The notes under the pieces were generated by a model, which was not told the DNA's origin, did no database searches, and saw only the letters and a program-made list of their open reading frames with translations. Below are positions 7,886 through 17,468 of a stretch of 64,000 nucleotides of DNA, in pieces. How positions within the stretch are numbered: position 1 is the first letter of the stretch; every line of letters begins with the position of its first letter. Both the position numbers and the translations under genes were made by a program. Source of the DNA: Rhodovastum sp963804495 (lineage in GTDB: Bacteria; Pseudomonadota; Alphaproteobacteria; Acetobacterales; Acetobacteraceae); assembly GCA_963804495.1 (NCBI GenBank), contig CAWDQN010000010.1, positions 186,001-250,000 on the forward strand, given 5' to 3'.

Positions 7886-9427
7886 TTAATGCCCGGACCC
7901 GCCTGCCGGCGGTGTATTTGCCGCGATATTGTCTTGCACCATTTGGTTGATTTGCAACAGAAGGCGACGCTTCTGCGCCATCGTCAGGACGGCGTTGGCG
8001 GCAACCCCCGGACAGGCCGCGGCGATCACCGTGTTGGTCAACGCCACAGCGCCCATATTGGGCGTCTGCGCGCGCAACGTGGCGATCAGCCTGTCAATCT
8101 GGTTGGACGTATCGCTGCCGCCAGCCAGAAACCCCACCTCGCCGGCACTGGCCAGCACGCCCGGGATCATCAGCGCGCCCACCTTCGGGCAGTCGAATGC
8201 GCGTGCCGCCTCGCTGCCCCCGACGCCAAGGGGCGAGGCGGCGCGCACCGTGGCCACCAGCGCGGCGGAGGCGTCGGCAACCGCGTGGTTGCCCCAGGCG
8301 ATGCGGATATAGTTGGCAATGTCGGCGACATTGCGGTCGCTCAGGGCGCCGGCAAATCCCGGCATCGTGGCATAGCCGCCAACCCCGTGCAGACCGTTCA
8401 GAACCGCGGCGATGATGTCGTTCGGCCGCGCCGCGGTGATGGCGGCGTTGCCCGCCAGGTTCGGAATCACCCCTGGAATGCCGCTGCCGTGGTCCTGGTG
8501 GCACATGGCGCAATAGGTCAGATACAGCGTCTGCCCGGCATGCAGCGCCGCCGGGCTGGCCAGCGGTCCGGTCGGTGGGGATTTGCGGTCGGGCCCGTCC
8601 TTCAGGAACACCGCGATGGCGTGCAGGTCCAATTCCGTCAGGTACGCCAGCGAATCGTGAACCACCTCCGACATCGGCCCGAAGGCGACGCCCAGTGTCT
8701 TGCTGGCGCCGCTGTGCAGGAACCCGACGATATCGGCCACCGAGCGGCTGCCGATGCCGTCCAGCGGATCGGCGGAGATGTTCGGCGCCAGCCATTGCTG
8801 CACCTGACCGCCCGACAGGCTCGCACCGGCCTCCGTGGCGCCCAGAATATTGCGCGGCGAATGGCACTCGCCACAATGTCCCGGACCCTGCACCAGATAG
8901 GCGCCGCGGTTCCAGTCCGCCGGGCGGGCGGGGTTGGGCTGGAATGTGCCGGGCCAGAAGAACAACTCGCGCCAGACGAATAACGTCGCGCGGATATCGA
9001 ACGGAAACGCCAGCCCGCTCGGCACCCGGGGCGCGAACACCGGCTTCAGCGTGAACAGATAGGCCTTGATGGCCAGCACGTCCGCGCGCGTCATCCGCGT
9101 GTAGGAGGTGAACGGCATGACGGGATAGAGATATTCTCCGCCATGGCCGATGCCGTCATGCAGGGCGGCATAGAACTGGTCGTCGCTCCAGCCACCGATG
9201 CCGGTGTCGGGATCGGGGGTGATGTTGGGCGAGCTCAGCATGCCATACGGGGTGCCGATCTCCCGCCCGCCGGCGAATGGAGAGCCGCCGGGCGCGGTGT
9301 GACAGGCCATGCAATCGGCCGCACGCTCCATGTACAGGCCGTCGTCCGCGGCCCTGGCATGCAACGTTGCGGCCAGCAAAAGGGCCGCGGCGGCGAGCAG
9401 GGAGTGGCCTTGTCTGTTCGATCGCAT
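7886..9427 (-). CDS. Three-haem c-type cytochrome, dehydrogenase-subunit type, with C-terminal extension
   Basis: 513 residues with a signal peptide (residues 1-26, cut after HARA) and three haem-binding motifs: CMACH at 39-43, CGECH at 185-189 and CAMCH at 306-310. This spacing is that of the membrane-bound cytochrome subunits of alcohol, gluconate or aldehyde dehydrogenases, which pass electrons from a periplasmic dehydrogenase to ubiquinone. The catalytic subunit is not next to it, so its partner is unknown. Residues from about 383 to 513 form an extra region after the third haem domain with lone Cys residues (FDCPKV, AACPGV) that I cannot assign. Upstream on the same strand lies the proline-rich secreted gene at 9483, 55 bases away. 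Confidence 0.9.
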   Translation of the reverse strand: MRSNRQGHSLLAAAALLLAATLHARAADDGLYMERAADCMACHTAPGGSPFAGGREIGTPYGMLSSPNITPDPDTGIGGWSDDQFYAALHDGIGHGGEYLYPVMPFTSYTRMTRADVLAIKAYLFTLKPVFAPRVPSGLAFPFDIRATLFVWRELFFWPGTFQPNPARPADWNRGAYLVQGPGHCGECHSPRNILGATEAGASLSGGQVQQWLAPNISADPLDGIGSRSVADIVGFLHSGASKTLGVAFGPMSEVVHDSLAYLTELDLHAIAVFLKDGPDRKSPPTGPLASPAALHAGQTLYLTYCAMCHQDHGSGIPGVIPNLAGNAAITAARPNDIIAAVLNGLHGVGGYATMPGFAGALSDRNVADIANYIRIAWGNHAVADASAALVATVRAASPLGVGGSEAARAFDCPKVGALMIPGVLASAGEVGFLAGGSDTSNQIDRLIATLRAQTPNMGAVALTNTVIAAACPGVAANAVLTMAQKRRLLLQINQMVQDNIAANTPPAGGSGH

Positions 9428-9482
9428 GGTGCCCTCTGACGGCGCGCCGAAGAACGGCCGGGGCTCCGCCCTGGAGCCGCCC

Positions 9483-9869
9483 CTATTGCAGGGGCACCTT
9501 GAGGCTCAGGCTGGGAGTGGCCCGAAGGTGTCGATCCGGGTCGTACTGGGCAGCCGACCCCTGCACATAGCCTTGGCCGTCGCGCCGGTCGGTCGGGCTG
9601 CCCAGAGTCGGCACCACCGCCGTGCGCGGCCGTTCCAACGCCAGGTCGCCGGGCGGGCGCTGCAGGTCGGGGTCGGGGATGGGGGCCGGGGCGAAGCCCG
9701 GCGCTGTCAACGCCTGGCTGGGACTGGGCGCCGGCACCAGCAGGGCGTTGGCAGGCAGCGGCGCCGCGATCGACGTGCCGATCGCGGCCGCCGGCGCCCG
9801 CGCGACCGACACGCCGCAGGCCATGCCGAGCGTCAGCAGCAAGGCTGCGAGCCAGCGGGTCGGCGTCAT
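9483..9869 (-). CDS. Proline-rich secreted hypothetical protein
   Basis: 128 residues. The ATG at 9869 overlaps the stop of the upstream Nudix gene as ATGA, indicating translational coupling. A signal peptide covers about residues 1-25 (LAALLLTLGMACGVSVARA). The rest is rich in Pro and Ala with no recognisable domain, ending SLSLKVPLQ. It is probably periplasmic or outer-membrane associated and disordered. Function unknown; the coupling to a Nudix enzyme and the cytochrome downstream gives no obvious pathway. Confidence 0.65.
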   Translation of the reverse strand: MTPTRWLAALLLTLGMACGVSVARAPAAAIGTSIAAPLPANALLVPAPSPSQALTAPGFAPAPIPDPDLQRPPGDLALERPRTAVVPTLGSPTDRRDGQGYVQGSAAQYDPDRHLRATPSLSLKVPLQ

Positions 9870-10433
9870 AGACCCGATCCCCTCGCGCTGGCATCGGCCG
9901 GCAGCAGGGCGGTGCCGCGCGGGTCTTCGGGCGGGTTGCCGGCGGGGGCACCCAGCCGGCCGGAGCCGACCGCGCGCCAAGCCTGCAGCGACCAGCGCAC
10001 GGTCGGAAAGGCAATCGCGTCCCACGGTATATCGTCCCAGGCGAACAGACCGAACGTCCTCGCTTTCCGGCCCGGCGGCATAGGTGGCAGGACCGTCAAA
10101 GCGGCCGCGGAAGATCACCTGCACCTGGCCGATGCGGCTGATGCTGTAAATGCCCAGCACCCCGTCGAGCGCGATGCGCGCCCGCGCTTCTTCCAGCGCC
10201 TCGCGCCGGGCGCCGTCCTCGATGGTCTCGCCCATTTCCAGGTAGCCGGCCGGCAGGGTCCAGAAACCGCGACGCGGCTGGATGGCACGGCGGCACAGCA
10301 GAACGCGGCCGGCGTCGACGACCACCGAGCCAACCACAACCTTGGGGTTCTCGTAGTCGATATACCCGCAGGTCGGGCACACCAGACGCTCAAGCGTATC
10401 GCCGTCCGGAATTTGGCGGACGAATTGTGACAT
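9866..10433 (-). CDS. Nudix hydrolase with zinc-ribbon start (one-base frameshift)
   Basis: About 188 residues if corrected. The N-terminus has one CPTCG pair followed by YIDYENPKVVVGSVV. The Nudix box is GYLEMGETIEDGARREALEE with the EEAR end, the Mg-binding glutamates being present. The family hydrolyses nucleoside diphosphates linked to another group, such as ADP-ribose or NADH. The reading frame is broken at 10049: upstream reads GPESEDVR, downstream reads LFAWDDIPWDAIAFPTV, the expected continuation. One extra base (T on the coding strand) fixes it. The usual second Cys pair of the ribbon is absent, so the true start could lie elsewhere. Stop overlaps the start of the next gene. Confidence 0.85.
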
Positions 10434-10567
10434 GATGGTACACTGAGCGTCCGGCGCGTGGTTCGCAAGGTTATTTTCAAAACGATCGATCGTCAGCGGG
10501 CTGTCGAGCGATGCCGGATGGCGAACGTTGCTCCGTGGTCACACTCACTGCGGCTGAATGCGACGGA

Positions 10568-10795
10568 TCAGACCTGCAAATTCAGCAACGATCCCCGCGG
10601 CAGCGGCTTGTCGGGGGTGCTGGGCAATGGTCGCGGCTGCGTCTGCGCTGATCCCGACGGGCCCGCGGCCTGCCCCCGTGCCCGCTGGACGCCGCCGGCC
10701 AACCCGGCAGAGGTTCGCGCCTGTCCCACCTTGGTGGTGGCGGGCGTGGTGGCGGGATTGGCAGAAAAGGCGGCGAGAGAATCGAGCGAGATCAT
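10568..10795 (-). CDS. Possible small protein, low confidence
   Basis: 75 residues, GGGAG upstream of the ATG. The sequence is Ala/Pro/Thr-rich in the middle and ends with LPSTPDKPLPRGSLLNLQV, which has the look of a conserved tail. It has no domain or membrane segment. It lies downstream of pgk on the same strand. The alternative is that 10434-10854 is simply non-coding. Confidence 0.4.
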   Translation of the reverse strand: MISLDSLAAFSANPATTPATTKVGQARTSAGLAGGVQRARGQAAGPSGSAQTQPRPLPSTPDKPLPRGSLLNLQV

Positions 10796-10854
10796 GTCGG
10801 GTAGTCTCCCCCGCCGTCGGTTAACAACGGCTTAACGCGCCCGATCGCGCCGGA

Positions 10855-12045
10855 TCAGGCCTCCAGCGCGGCCACGCCCGGCAGGGTCTTGCCTTCCATC
10901 CATTCCAGGAAGGCGCCGCCGGCGGTCGAGACATAGCTCATCTGCTCCAGCACGCCCGCATGGCGCAGCGCCGAGACGGTGTCGCCCCCGCCGGCCACGC
11001 TGCGCAGCCCGCCTGCCTGGGTCCGTGCCGCCACCGCCTTCGCCAGCGCCACCGTGGCGGCATCGAAGGGCGGCGTCTCGAAGGCCCCCAGCGGCCCGTT
11101 CCACACCAGCGTCTTGATCGCCGCCAGCCGCTCGACCAGGTTCGCCACCGTCGCCGGCCCGACATCCAAAATCATGGCGTCCGCCGGCACGGATCTGACC
11201 GGCACCGTCTGTGTCGGCGGATTCGGCCGGAACTCGGTGGCCACCACCGCGTCGACCGGCAGCACGATCTCGCAGCGTCCCGCCTTGGCGGAGGCCAGGA
11301 TGTCGCGCGCGGTCGCGTGCATCTCGGCTTCCTGCAGCGACTTGCCGACGCCGAGCCCCTGCGCGGCCAGGAAGGTGTTGGCCATGGCGCCGCCGATCAC
11401 CAGCACATCCACCTTGGAGAGCAGATTGCCCAGCAGATCGAGCTTGGTGGAAACCTTCGAGCCGCCGACGATCGCCATCACCGGCCGCACCGGGTGCGCC
11501 AGCGCCGCCTCCAGCGCTTCCAGCTCGGCCTGCATCAGCCGTCCGGCATAGGAGGGCAGCAGTTTGGTGATCCCGACGGTGCTGGCATGCGCGCGGTGCG
11601 CAGCCGAGAAGGCGTCGTTGACGAAGATGTCGGCCAGCCGGGCCATCTCGGCGGCGAATTCCGGGTCGTTGGCCTCGGCGCCGGCGTGAAAGCGGGTGTT
11701 TTCCAGCACCAGCACGTCGCCATCGGCCATCCGCTCGACCGCTTGCTCGGCCGGCAGGCCAACGCAGTCCTCGGCGAAGCGCACGCGCCGGTGCAGCACC
11801 TCTCCGAGCGCCACCGCCATCGGGGCGAGTGACATTTCCGGCACTATGTGGCCCTTCGGCCGGCCGAAATGGCTGCACACGATCACCTTGGCGCCGGCGG
11901 CGGACAGCTCGCGGATGGTCGGGCTGAGCCGTTCGATGCGGGTCAGGTCGGAGATCTTGCCGTCATGCACGGGCACGTTCAGGTCGGCGCGGAGCAGCAC
12001 CCGCTTGCCCGCCACCGCCACGCCGTCGAGCGTCCGGACCGCCAT
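10855..12045 (-). CDS. pgk: Phosphoglycerate kinase
   Basis: 396 residues, full length. It transfers phosphate between 1,3-bisphosphoglycerate and ADP in glycolysis and gluconeogenesis. Substrate-binding RADLNVPVHDGKISD and SHFGRPKG lie in the N-domain; GGSKVSTK and the nucleotide-binding GGGDTVSAL lie in the C-domain. It is last in tkt-gap-pgk, 13 bases after gap, a cluster order common in alphaproteobacteria. Confidence 0.97.
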   Translation of the reverse strand: MAVRTLDGVAVAGKRVLLRADLNVPVHDGKISDLTRIERLSPTIRELSAAGAKVIVCSHFGRPKGHIVPEMSLAPMAVALGEVLHRRVRFAEDCVGLPAEQAVERMADGDVLVLENTRFHAGAEANDPEFAAEMARLADIFVNDAFSAAHRAHASTVGITKLLPSYAGRLMQAELEALEAALAHPVRPVMAIVGGSKVSTKLDLLGNLLSKVDVLVIGGAMANTFLAAQGLGVGKSLQEAEMHATARDILASAKAGRCEIVLPVDAVVATEFRPNPPTQTVPVRSVPADAMILDVGPATVANLVERLAAIKTLVWNGPLGAFETPPFDAATVALAKAVAARTQAGGLRSVAGGGDTVSALRHAGVLEQMSYVSTAGGAFLEWMEGKTLPGVAALEA

Positions 12046-12058
12046 CGCCGTACCCTCC

Positions 12059-13072
<1,014 letters not shown>

Positions 13073-13101
13073 TTTGTGGCGTTCCTTCTCGTTTCTGCGG
13101 G

Positions 13102-15138
13102 TCAGCCTAACCGTTTCCGTACGGCGTTCGCAACGGCGTCCGCGGTGATACCAAAATAACGATACAATTCGTCAGCCGGCGCGCTGGCGCCAAAGCCGGT
13201 CATGCCGATGAACACCCCGTCCGGGCCCAGCCAGCGCTCCCAGCCCTGCGCCACCGCAGCCTCGATGCCGACGCGCGGCCCGCCACCCAGAACGCCGGCC
13301 CGCCAGTGATCGTCCTGGGCGGCGAACAACTCCCAGCAGGGCAGCGACACCACCGCCACCTTGATGCCCTCGGCGGCCAGGGCGGCGCGGGCGTCCATGG
13401 CGATCGCCACTTCCGAGCCGGTGGCGACCAGCGTCGCCGCGCGCGGCCCGTCCGCCTCGGCCAGCACGTAGCCGCCGCGGGCGCAGCGGTTCTCGCCGGT
13501 ATCGGTGCGCAGCGCCGGCAGGTTCTGCCGCGACAGCACCAGCAGGCTCGGCCCGTCGGCGCGGCGCAGCGCCAGTTCCCAACATTCGGCGGTTTCCATC
13601 GCATCCGCCGGGCGCAGCACATGCAGGTTCGGCATGGCGCGCAGGCTGGCCAACTGCTCCACCGGCTGGTGGGTCGGGCCATCCTCGCCCAGGCCGATGC
13701 TGTCATGGGTGAGCACATGGATCACCCGCTGGCGCATCAGTGCCGCCAGGCGAAGCGCCGGGCGCAGGTAGTCGGCAAAGCAGAAAAACGTGCCGCCATA
13801 GGGGATCAGCCCGCCATGCAGGGCGATGCCGTTCATCGCCGCCGCCATGCCGTGCTCGCGGATGCCGTAATGGATATACCGGCCGCCATAACTTCCGGGC
13901 GCCACGACGCCCATGCCCTTGACCAGGGTCAGGTTGGAGCCGGTCAGATCGGCCGAGCCGCCCACCAGTTCCGGCACCGCCGGCACCAGCGCCTCCAGCG
14001 CTTTCTGGCTGGCGGCCCGGCTGGCGATCTTCGGCCTGGTTTCGGCGATGCCGGCCCGCAGCGCGGCCACCGTCTCGTGGAAATTCTCCGGCAGGCGGCC
14101 GGCGGTCACGCGTTCGAACTCGGCGCGTTGCGGGTGGCGGACCAGGCGCTTGAGCCAGGCGCGGCGCGGGGTGGCGCCGCGGCTGCCGGCGCGCAGCCAG
14201 GGCTCGCGAATGGAATCGGGCACCTCGAAGGGCGGATAGTGCCAGCCCAGCGCGTCCTTCGCCCCCTGCGCCTCGGCGGCGCCGAGCGGGGCGCCGTGCG
14301 CGGCGGCGGTGCCGGCCTTGGTGGGGGCGCCGAAGCCGATGATGGTCTTGCAGGCAATCAACGTGGGCTTCTTCGAGCGCATCGCCATCGACAGCGCCGC
14401 GGCCACCTGCGCCGGGTCGTGCCCGTCCACCAGCTTCACCGCCCAGCCGGCGGCGGCGAAGCGTTTCAACTGGTCTTCCGAGGTCGACAGGCTGGTGGCG
14501 CCATCGATCGATATCGAATTGTCATCCCACAAAACAGTCAGCTTCTCCAGCCGCAGATGGCCGGCGAGGCCGATGGCTTCGTGCGAGATGCCTTCCATCA
14601 GGCAGCCGTCGCCGGCGATCACCCAGGTGCGGTGATCCACCAGGCTGCGGCCGAAGCGGGCGGCCAGCATGCGCTCGGCCAGCGCCATGCCGACGGCGGT
14701 GGCGATGCCCTGGCCGAGCGGGCCGGTGGTGGTTTCGATGGCCGGGTGCTCGCCGAACTCGGGGTGGCCGGCGGTGGGTGCGTGCAGTTGCCGGAACTGC
14801 TTGAGCTTGTCGATCTCCATGCCGGCGTGGCCGGTCAGGTTCAGCACGGCATAGAGCAGCATCGAGCCATGGCCGGCGGACAGCACGAAGCGGTCGCGGT
14901 CGGGCCAGTGCGGGTCCGCGGCGTCGAATTTATGGAAGCGGGTCCACAGCACGGTGGCGGCATCGGCCATGCCCATGGGCATGCCGGGATGGCCGGACTT
15001 GGCTTTCTCGACCGCGTCGATGGCCAGCGCGCGGATGGCGTCGGCCAGGGGACGTTCGGGCGTGGCCGGGCGCGCCAGAATTTCGGCCTGGCGTGCCAGG
15101 GCCGGGTTGTCGGCGGAAAGCGCGGCGATCGAAGCCAT
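13102..15138 (-). CDS. tkt: Transketolase
   Basis: 678 residues, usual length. It is a thiamine-diphosphate enzyme of the pentose phosphate pathway that moves two-carbon units between sugars. Visible features: KSGHPGMPMGMAD at the N-terminus, TPP/Mg-binding GDGCLMEGISHEA, and the later DSIGLGEDGPTHQPVEQL. AGGAGGACCC precedes the ATG. First gene of tkt-gap-pgk. A full copy of the nested repeat element lies just upstream, between tkt and vapC, so any tkt promoter must lie within about 65 bases of the start or inside or beyond the element. Confidence 0.97.
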   Translation of the reverse strand: MASIAALSADNPALARQAEILARPATPERPLADAIRALAIDAVEKAKSGHPGMPMGMADAATVLWTRFHKFDAADPHWPDRDRFVLSAGHGSMLLYAVLNLTGHAGMEIDKLKQFRQLHAPTAGHPEFGEHPAIETTTGPLGQGIATAVGMALAERMLAARFGRSLVDHRTWVIAGDGCLMEGISHEAIGLAGHLRLEKLTVLWDDNSISIDGATSLSTSEDQLKRFAAAGWAVKLVDGHDPAQVAAALSMAMRSKKPTLIACKTIIGFGAPTKAGTAAAHGAPLGAAEAQGAKDALGWHYPPFEVPDSIREPWLRAGSRGATPRRAWLKRLVRHPQRAEFERVTAGRLPENFHETVAALRAGIAETRPKIASRAASQKALEALVPAVPELVGGSADLTGSNLTLVKGMGVVAPGSYGGRYIHYGIREHGMAAAMNGIALHGGLIPYGGTFFCFADYLRPALRLAALMRQRVIHVLTHDSIGLGEDGPTHQPVEQLASLRAMPNLHVLRPADAMETAECWELALRRADGPSLLVLSRQNLPALRTDTGENRCARGGYVLAEADGPRAATLVATGSEVAIAMDARAALAAEGIKVAVVSLPCWELFAAQDDHWRAGVLGGGPRVGIEAAVAQGWERWLGPDGVFIGMTGFGASAPADELYRYFGITADAVANAVRKRLG

Positions 15139-15203
15139 GGGTCCTCCTGGGCGCCGGCTCCGGGTTTAGTTGCGGGGGATGCCGCGGGCAAGTGGCATGA
15201 AGC

Positions 15204-15418
15204 AAGGAAGGCCAGGGCTCTGCCCTGGACCCGCCAAGGGCCGAGAGGCCCCTGGACCCCGCTACTTAAACAGTTGTTTTGAGAGGGGGGTGAGGAGATG
15301 AACCGGTTCTCCTCCTCACCCCCCCTCCCAAAACAACTGTCTAAAAGTAATGGGGTCCAGGGGCCTCTCGGCCCTTGGCAGGGTCCAGGGGCAGAGCCCC
15401 TGGCCTTACTTCCTTCCC
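15204..15418. repeat. Full nested inverted-repeat element, copy 1
   Basis: About 215 bp. The ends are inverted copies: CCAGGGCTCTGCCCTGG at 15212-15228 and CCAGGGGCAGAGCCCCTGG at 15385-15403, each itself a hairpin and each next to a second hairpin unit (GGGCCGAGAGGCCCC / GGGGCCTCTCGGCCC). Inside them ACAGTTGTTTTG (15270-15281) pairs with CAAAACAACTGT (15329-15340). Innermost GGGGGGTGAGGAG pairs with CTCCTCACCCCCC around a short loop. The whole could fold into one long hairpin or a cruciform. It lies between vapC and tkt. Confidence 0.9.
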
Positions 15419-15439
15419 TCCGATCGCCCTGGGCGATGG

Positions 15440-15829
15440 CTACGCGGCAGCCTCGGCAAGCCGGCGGTCGAGGGTAACGAGCGGGGCATTCAGATGGCGG
15501 CTGAGCCAGAGGTAGCACGCGTCGTAGACGCTCAGCCTATGGCGCTCCGCGAGGAGAAGCGCGCTGTGCACGTCCACGTCGTGAAGCGTGATGCCGAGGG
15601 CGCCGCGTGCGACAAAGGAGTCCAGCAACCGTTCGGCCTGTTCGGGCTCTCGCCATCGCTTTTTCAGGCAGACGCTGGCCAGTTCCAGATCGAGCAGCCC
15701 GGGTGCGGCCAGGCGTACCCCGGTGAGGCGGGCGGCCATCTTGTCGTCGCCGGGCTCGCCGAAGACCAGGGCCGCGATGGCTGAGCAGTCAACGACGGCG
15801 ACTTGCCTATCGGCTGTCGCGATCGGCAC
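15440..15829 (-). CDS. vapC: VapC-family PIN-domain toxin (ribonuclease)
   Basis: 129 residues. PIN acidic residues are present: VVDCSAIAAL (Asp), LLDLELAS (Glu), SVYDACYLWLS (Asp) and VTLDRRLA (Asp), the Mg-binding set of these single-strand RNases, which typically cleave tRNA or rRNA. Its start overlaps the end of the antitoxin gene by 23 bases, the normal arrangement. Expression is expected to be autoregulated by the VapBC complex binding upstream of vapB. Confidence 0.92.
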   Translation of the reverse strand: MPIATADRQVAVVDCSAIAALVFGEPGDDKMAARLTGVRLAAPGLLDLELASVCLKKRWREPEQAERLLDSFVARGALGITLHDVDVHSALLLAERHRLSVYDACYLWLSRHLNAPLVTLDRRLAEAAA

Positions 15830-16046
15830 GGATCAGCTCCACCGAACTCTCGCGGCTCTGTAAGCCGCGGGTGCGGTTCCACTGCAGGAATTCCTGCGGG
15901 GTCATGCGAACGGGCGCGGGGGCGGCTTTTTCGATCAAGGTGAGCAGCAATTCGCCCTGTAGCGAGCGGTGGTTCGCGGCGGCGATATCGCGCAGGCGCT
16001 GGGCAACGTCGTCGGGGACATTCTTGATGGAGAGGGTGACGGGCAT
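15807..16046 (-). CDS. vapB: FitA/VapB-like ribbon-helix-helix antitoxin
   Basis: 79 residues. The N-terminal MPVTLSIKNVPDDVAQRL, followed by RDIAAANHRSLQGELL, is an Arc-type ribbon-helix-helix DNA-binding fold, of the FitA-like type that pairs with VapC. The C-terminal tail (about residues 45-79) should wrap into the toxin active site. The gene precedes and overlaps vapC. Confidence 0.9.
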   Translation of the reverse strand: MPVTLSIKNVPDDVAQRLRDIAAANHRSLQGELLLTLIEKAAPAPVRMTPQEFLQWNRTRGLQSRESSVELIRADRDSR

Positions 16047-16612
16047 GGTTCCGATCTGGTGTCAATGTGGAACCAGGACATAGCACGCCAGGCGGCGCGT
16101 TGCCAGGCGAGGTGTGCGCCCGGCAACCGCGCGGGGCTTTTGGCGAAGGTGTGGCGATAGGCAGCGGGCCGACATAATGCGCCGGGCGCGTGCGTTGAAG
16201 GTCGGAACGTTTGATGCAATCTACCATCCCGCCCTGGTCTCGCCGCTGAACGCTGTCGGCAGCCAGCTTCGCCCACGCGTTTTCTGCCTCCATCATCCGT
16301 CGGGCGACGCCGGCATCCGTGACTTCCGCCTGTTCGAGCAGGTTGAGTGCCGGCGCGACGAGGACACGGCCCGGAACTGGACGCCTCGTATCAGGACTGC
16401 GTCATCACGCAAGCGACATAATTCTATCAGGGTGTTGTCCCGAGCCCCACCCCGCGCGCGCAGCGCGCCCTCGGCGCGACGGGCGTTGTCCCTGGATCTC
16501 ACCAGGTACCTTAGCCATTGGAACCCAGGAATTTCTTAACGAACGGGGTCAAGGGGCTCCCGGCCCCTTGCGGGTCCAGGGCAGAGCCCTGGCCTTCCGT
16601 CCGTGACCCCAA
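16047..16612. other. Intergenic stretch with one half copy of the repeat
   Basis: 566 bases upstream of vapB and downstream of the HAD gene (both minus strand). The vapBC promoter and operator should lie at the left end. A GC-rich palindromic stretch (CGCGCGCGCAGCGCGC near 16460) and a half repeat (16545-16600) are present. I found no open frame with family features; the middle may hold degraded sequence. Confidence 0.5.
16545..16600 (+). repeat. Half copy of the intergenic repeat
   Basis: AAGGGGCTCCCGGCCCCTT (16551-16569), then GCGGGT and CCAGGGCAGAGCCCTGG (16576-16592), then CCTTCC. It has the same order and orientation as the right half of the full elements and is almost identical to the copy at 1123. 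Confidence 0.85.
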
Positions 16613-17464
16613 CTACCACACGAACGCCGGCAGCGCCGCAACTGGCGCCAAGCCTGCCCGCTGCACCGCTTCGTACACCGCCGCGCTATCGCCCCCCAGT
16701 TCGGCCGCATGGATACCCCCCAGCACCCAGCACGAATCGATCCCCACGCCGTCCGCCCCGGCGATATCGGTGCGCAGTGCGTCCCCCACCGCCAGCACGC
16801 GCGAGCGTTCCAGCCCCAGCAGGTCCAGCACCGGCCCGTAGACCGCCGGGTCCGGCTTGCCCACCCAGCGGGCGGTGCCGCCGAGCGCCTCGTAGCGCTG
16901 GGTCAGCTTCCCGGCGCAGATCACCCGCACGCCGCCGCGGATCACTTCCAGGTCGGGATTGGCGCAGATCATCGGCAGCCCGGAAGCCAGGCAGGCTTGC
17001 AACGCGTCCTCGCACTCGGACAGGTCGATGGGGCCGCGCTCGTCGTCGGGGCCGGTGTTGAGGACGAAATCCGCCTGCGCCGGAAGGGCAACCCGCACCA
17101 GATCGAGCCCTTCGATGACGTTGCGGTCGCGCTCCGGCCCGATGTGATACACGCGGGTGCCCAGGGCGGCGAAGAACGGGTCGGTGCGGTCGCGCAGCAG
17201 GCGGTAGGTTATTTCGCCGCTGGTGAGGATGCCGGTGTACAGCGCGTCGGCGATGCCCATGCCGCGCATGGCCAACTGCGCCACATGGGCGCGCCGCGGC
17301 GCGTTAGACAGCAGCACCGCCGGTTTGCCCTCCGCCCGCAGCCGCTGGAGTATCTCGACCGCGCCGGGGTAGGGCGATACCCCGTCGTGGATCACGCCCC
17401 AGAGGTCGAGGATGAATCCGTCGTACCGCGCCGCCAGGGGCGCGAATCCGCTCAGCATCAACAT
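16613..17464 (-). CDS. HAD superfamily class IIA phosphatase (TIGR01459 type)
   Basis: 283 residues. HAD motif I is DGFILDLWGVIHDG (Asp nucleophile and the second Asp replaced by the class's WGV pattern). The motif II region is AVLLSNAPRR, the Lys is in WVGKPDPAVY, and motif IV is VLAVGDALRTDIAGADGVG. The subfamily is annotated as HAD-IIA hydrolase of unknown substrate, common in alphaproteobacteria. Five bases separate it from pyrD upstream, so the two are probably co-transcribed. An alternative start at 17458 exists. Confidence 0.88.
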   Translation of the reverse strand: MLMLSGFAPLAARYDGFILDLWGVIHDGVSPYPGAVEILQRLRAEGKPAVLLSNAPRRAHVAQLAMRGMGIADALYTGILTSGEITYRLLRDRTDPFFAALGTRVYHIGPERDRNVIEGLDLVRVALPAQADFVLNTGPDDERGPIDLSECEDALQACLASGLPMICANPDLEVIRGGVRVICAGKLTQRYEALGGTARWVGKPDPAVYGPVLDLLGLERSRVLAVGDALRTDIAGADGVGIDSCWVLGGIHAAELGGDSAAVYEAVQRAGLAPVAALPAFVW

Positions 17465-17468
17465 GGCG

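Noticed and set aside
13306..15282. Long frame antisense to transketolase
   Set aside because: Shadow of tkt with His/Gly/Ala-biased composition and no motifs.
15204..15418. CRISPR or phage attachment explanation for the nested repeats
   Set aside because: There are no regular spacers, cas genes or integrase, and the units are inverted rather than direct repeats.
16114..16539. Open frames upstream of vapB
   Set aside because: No family features or ribosome-binding sites; likely regulatory or degraded sequence.
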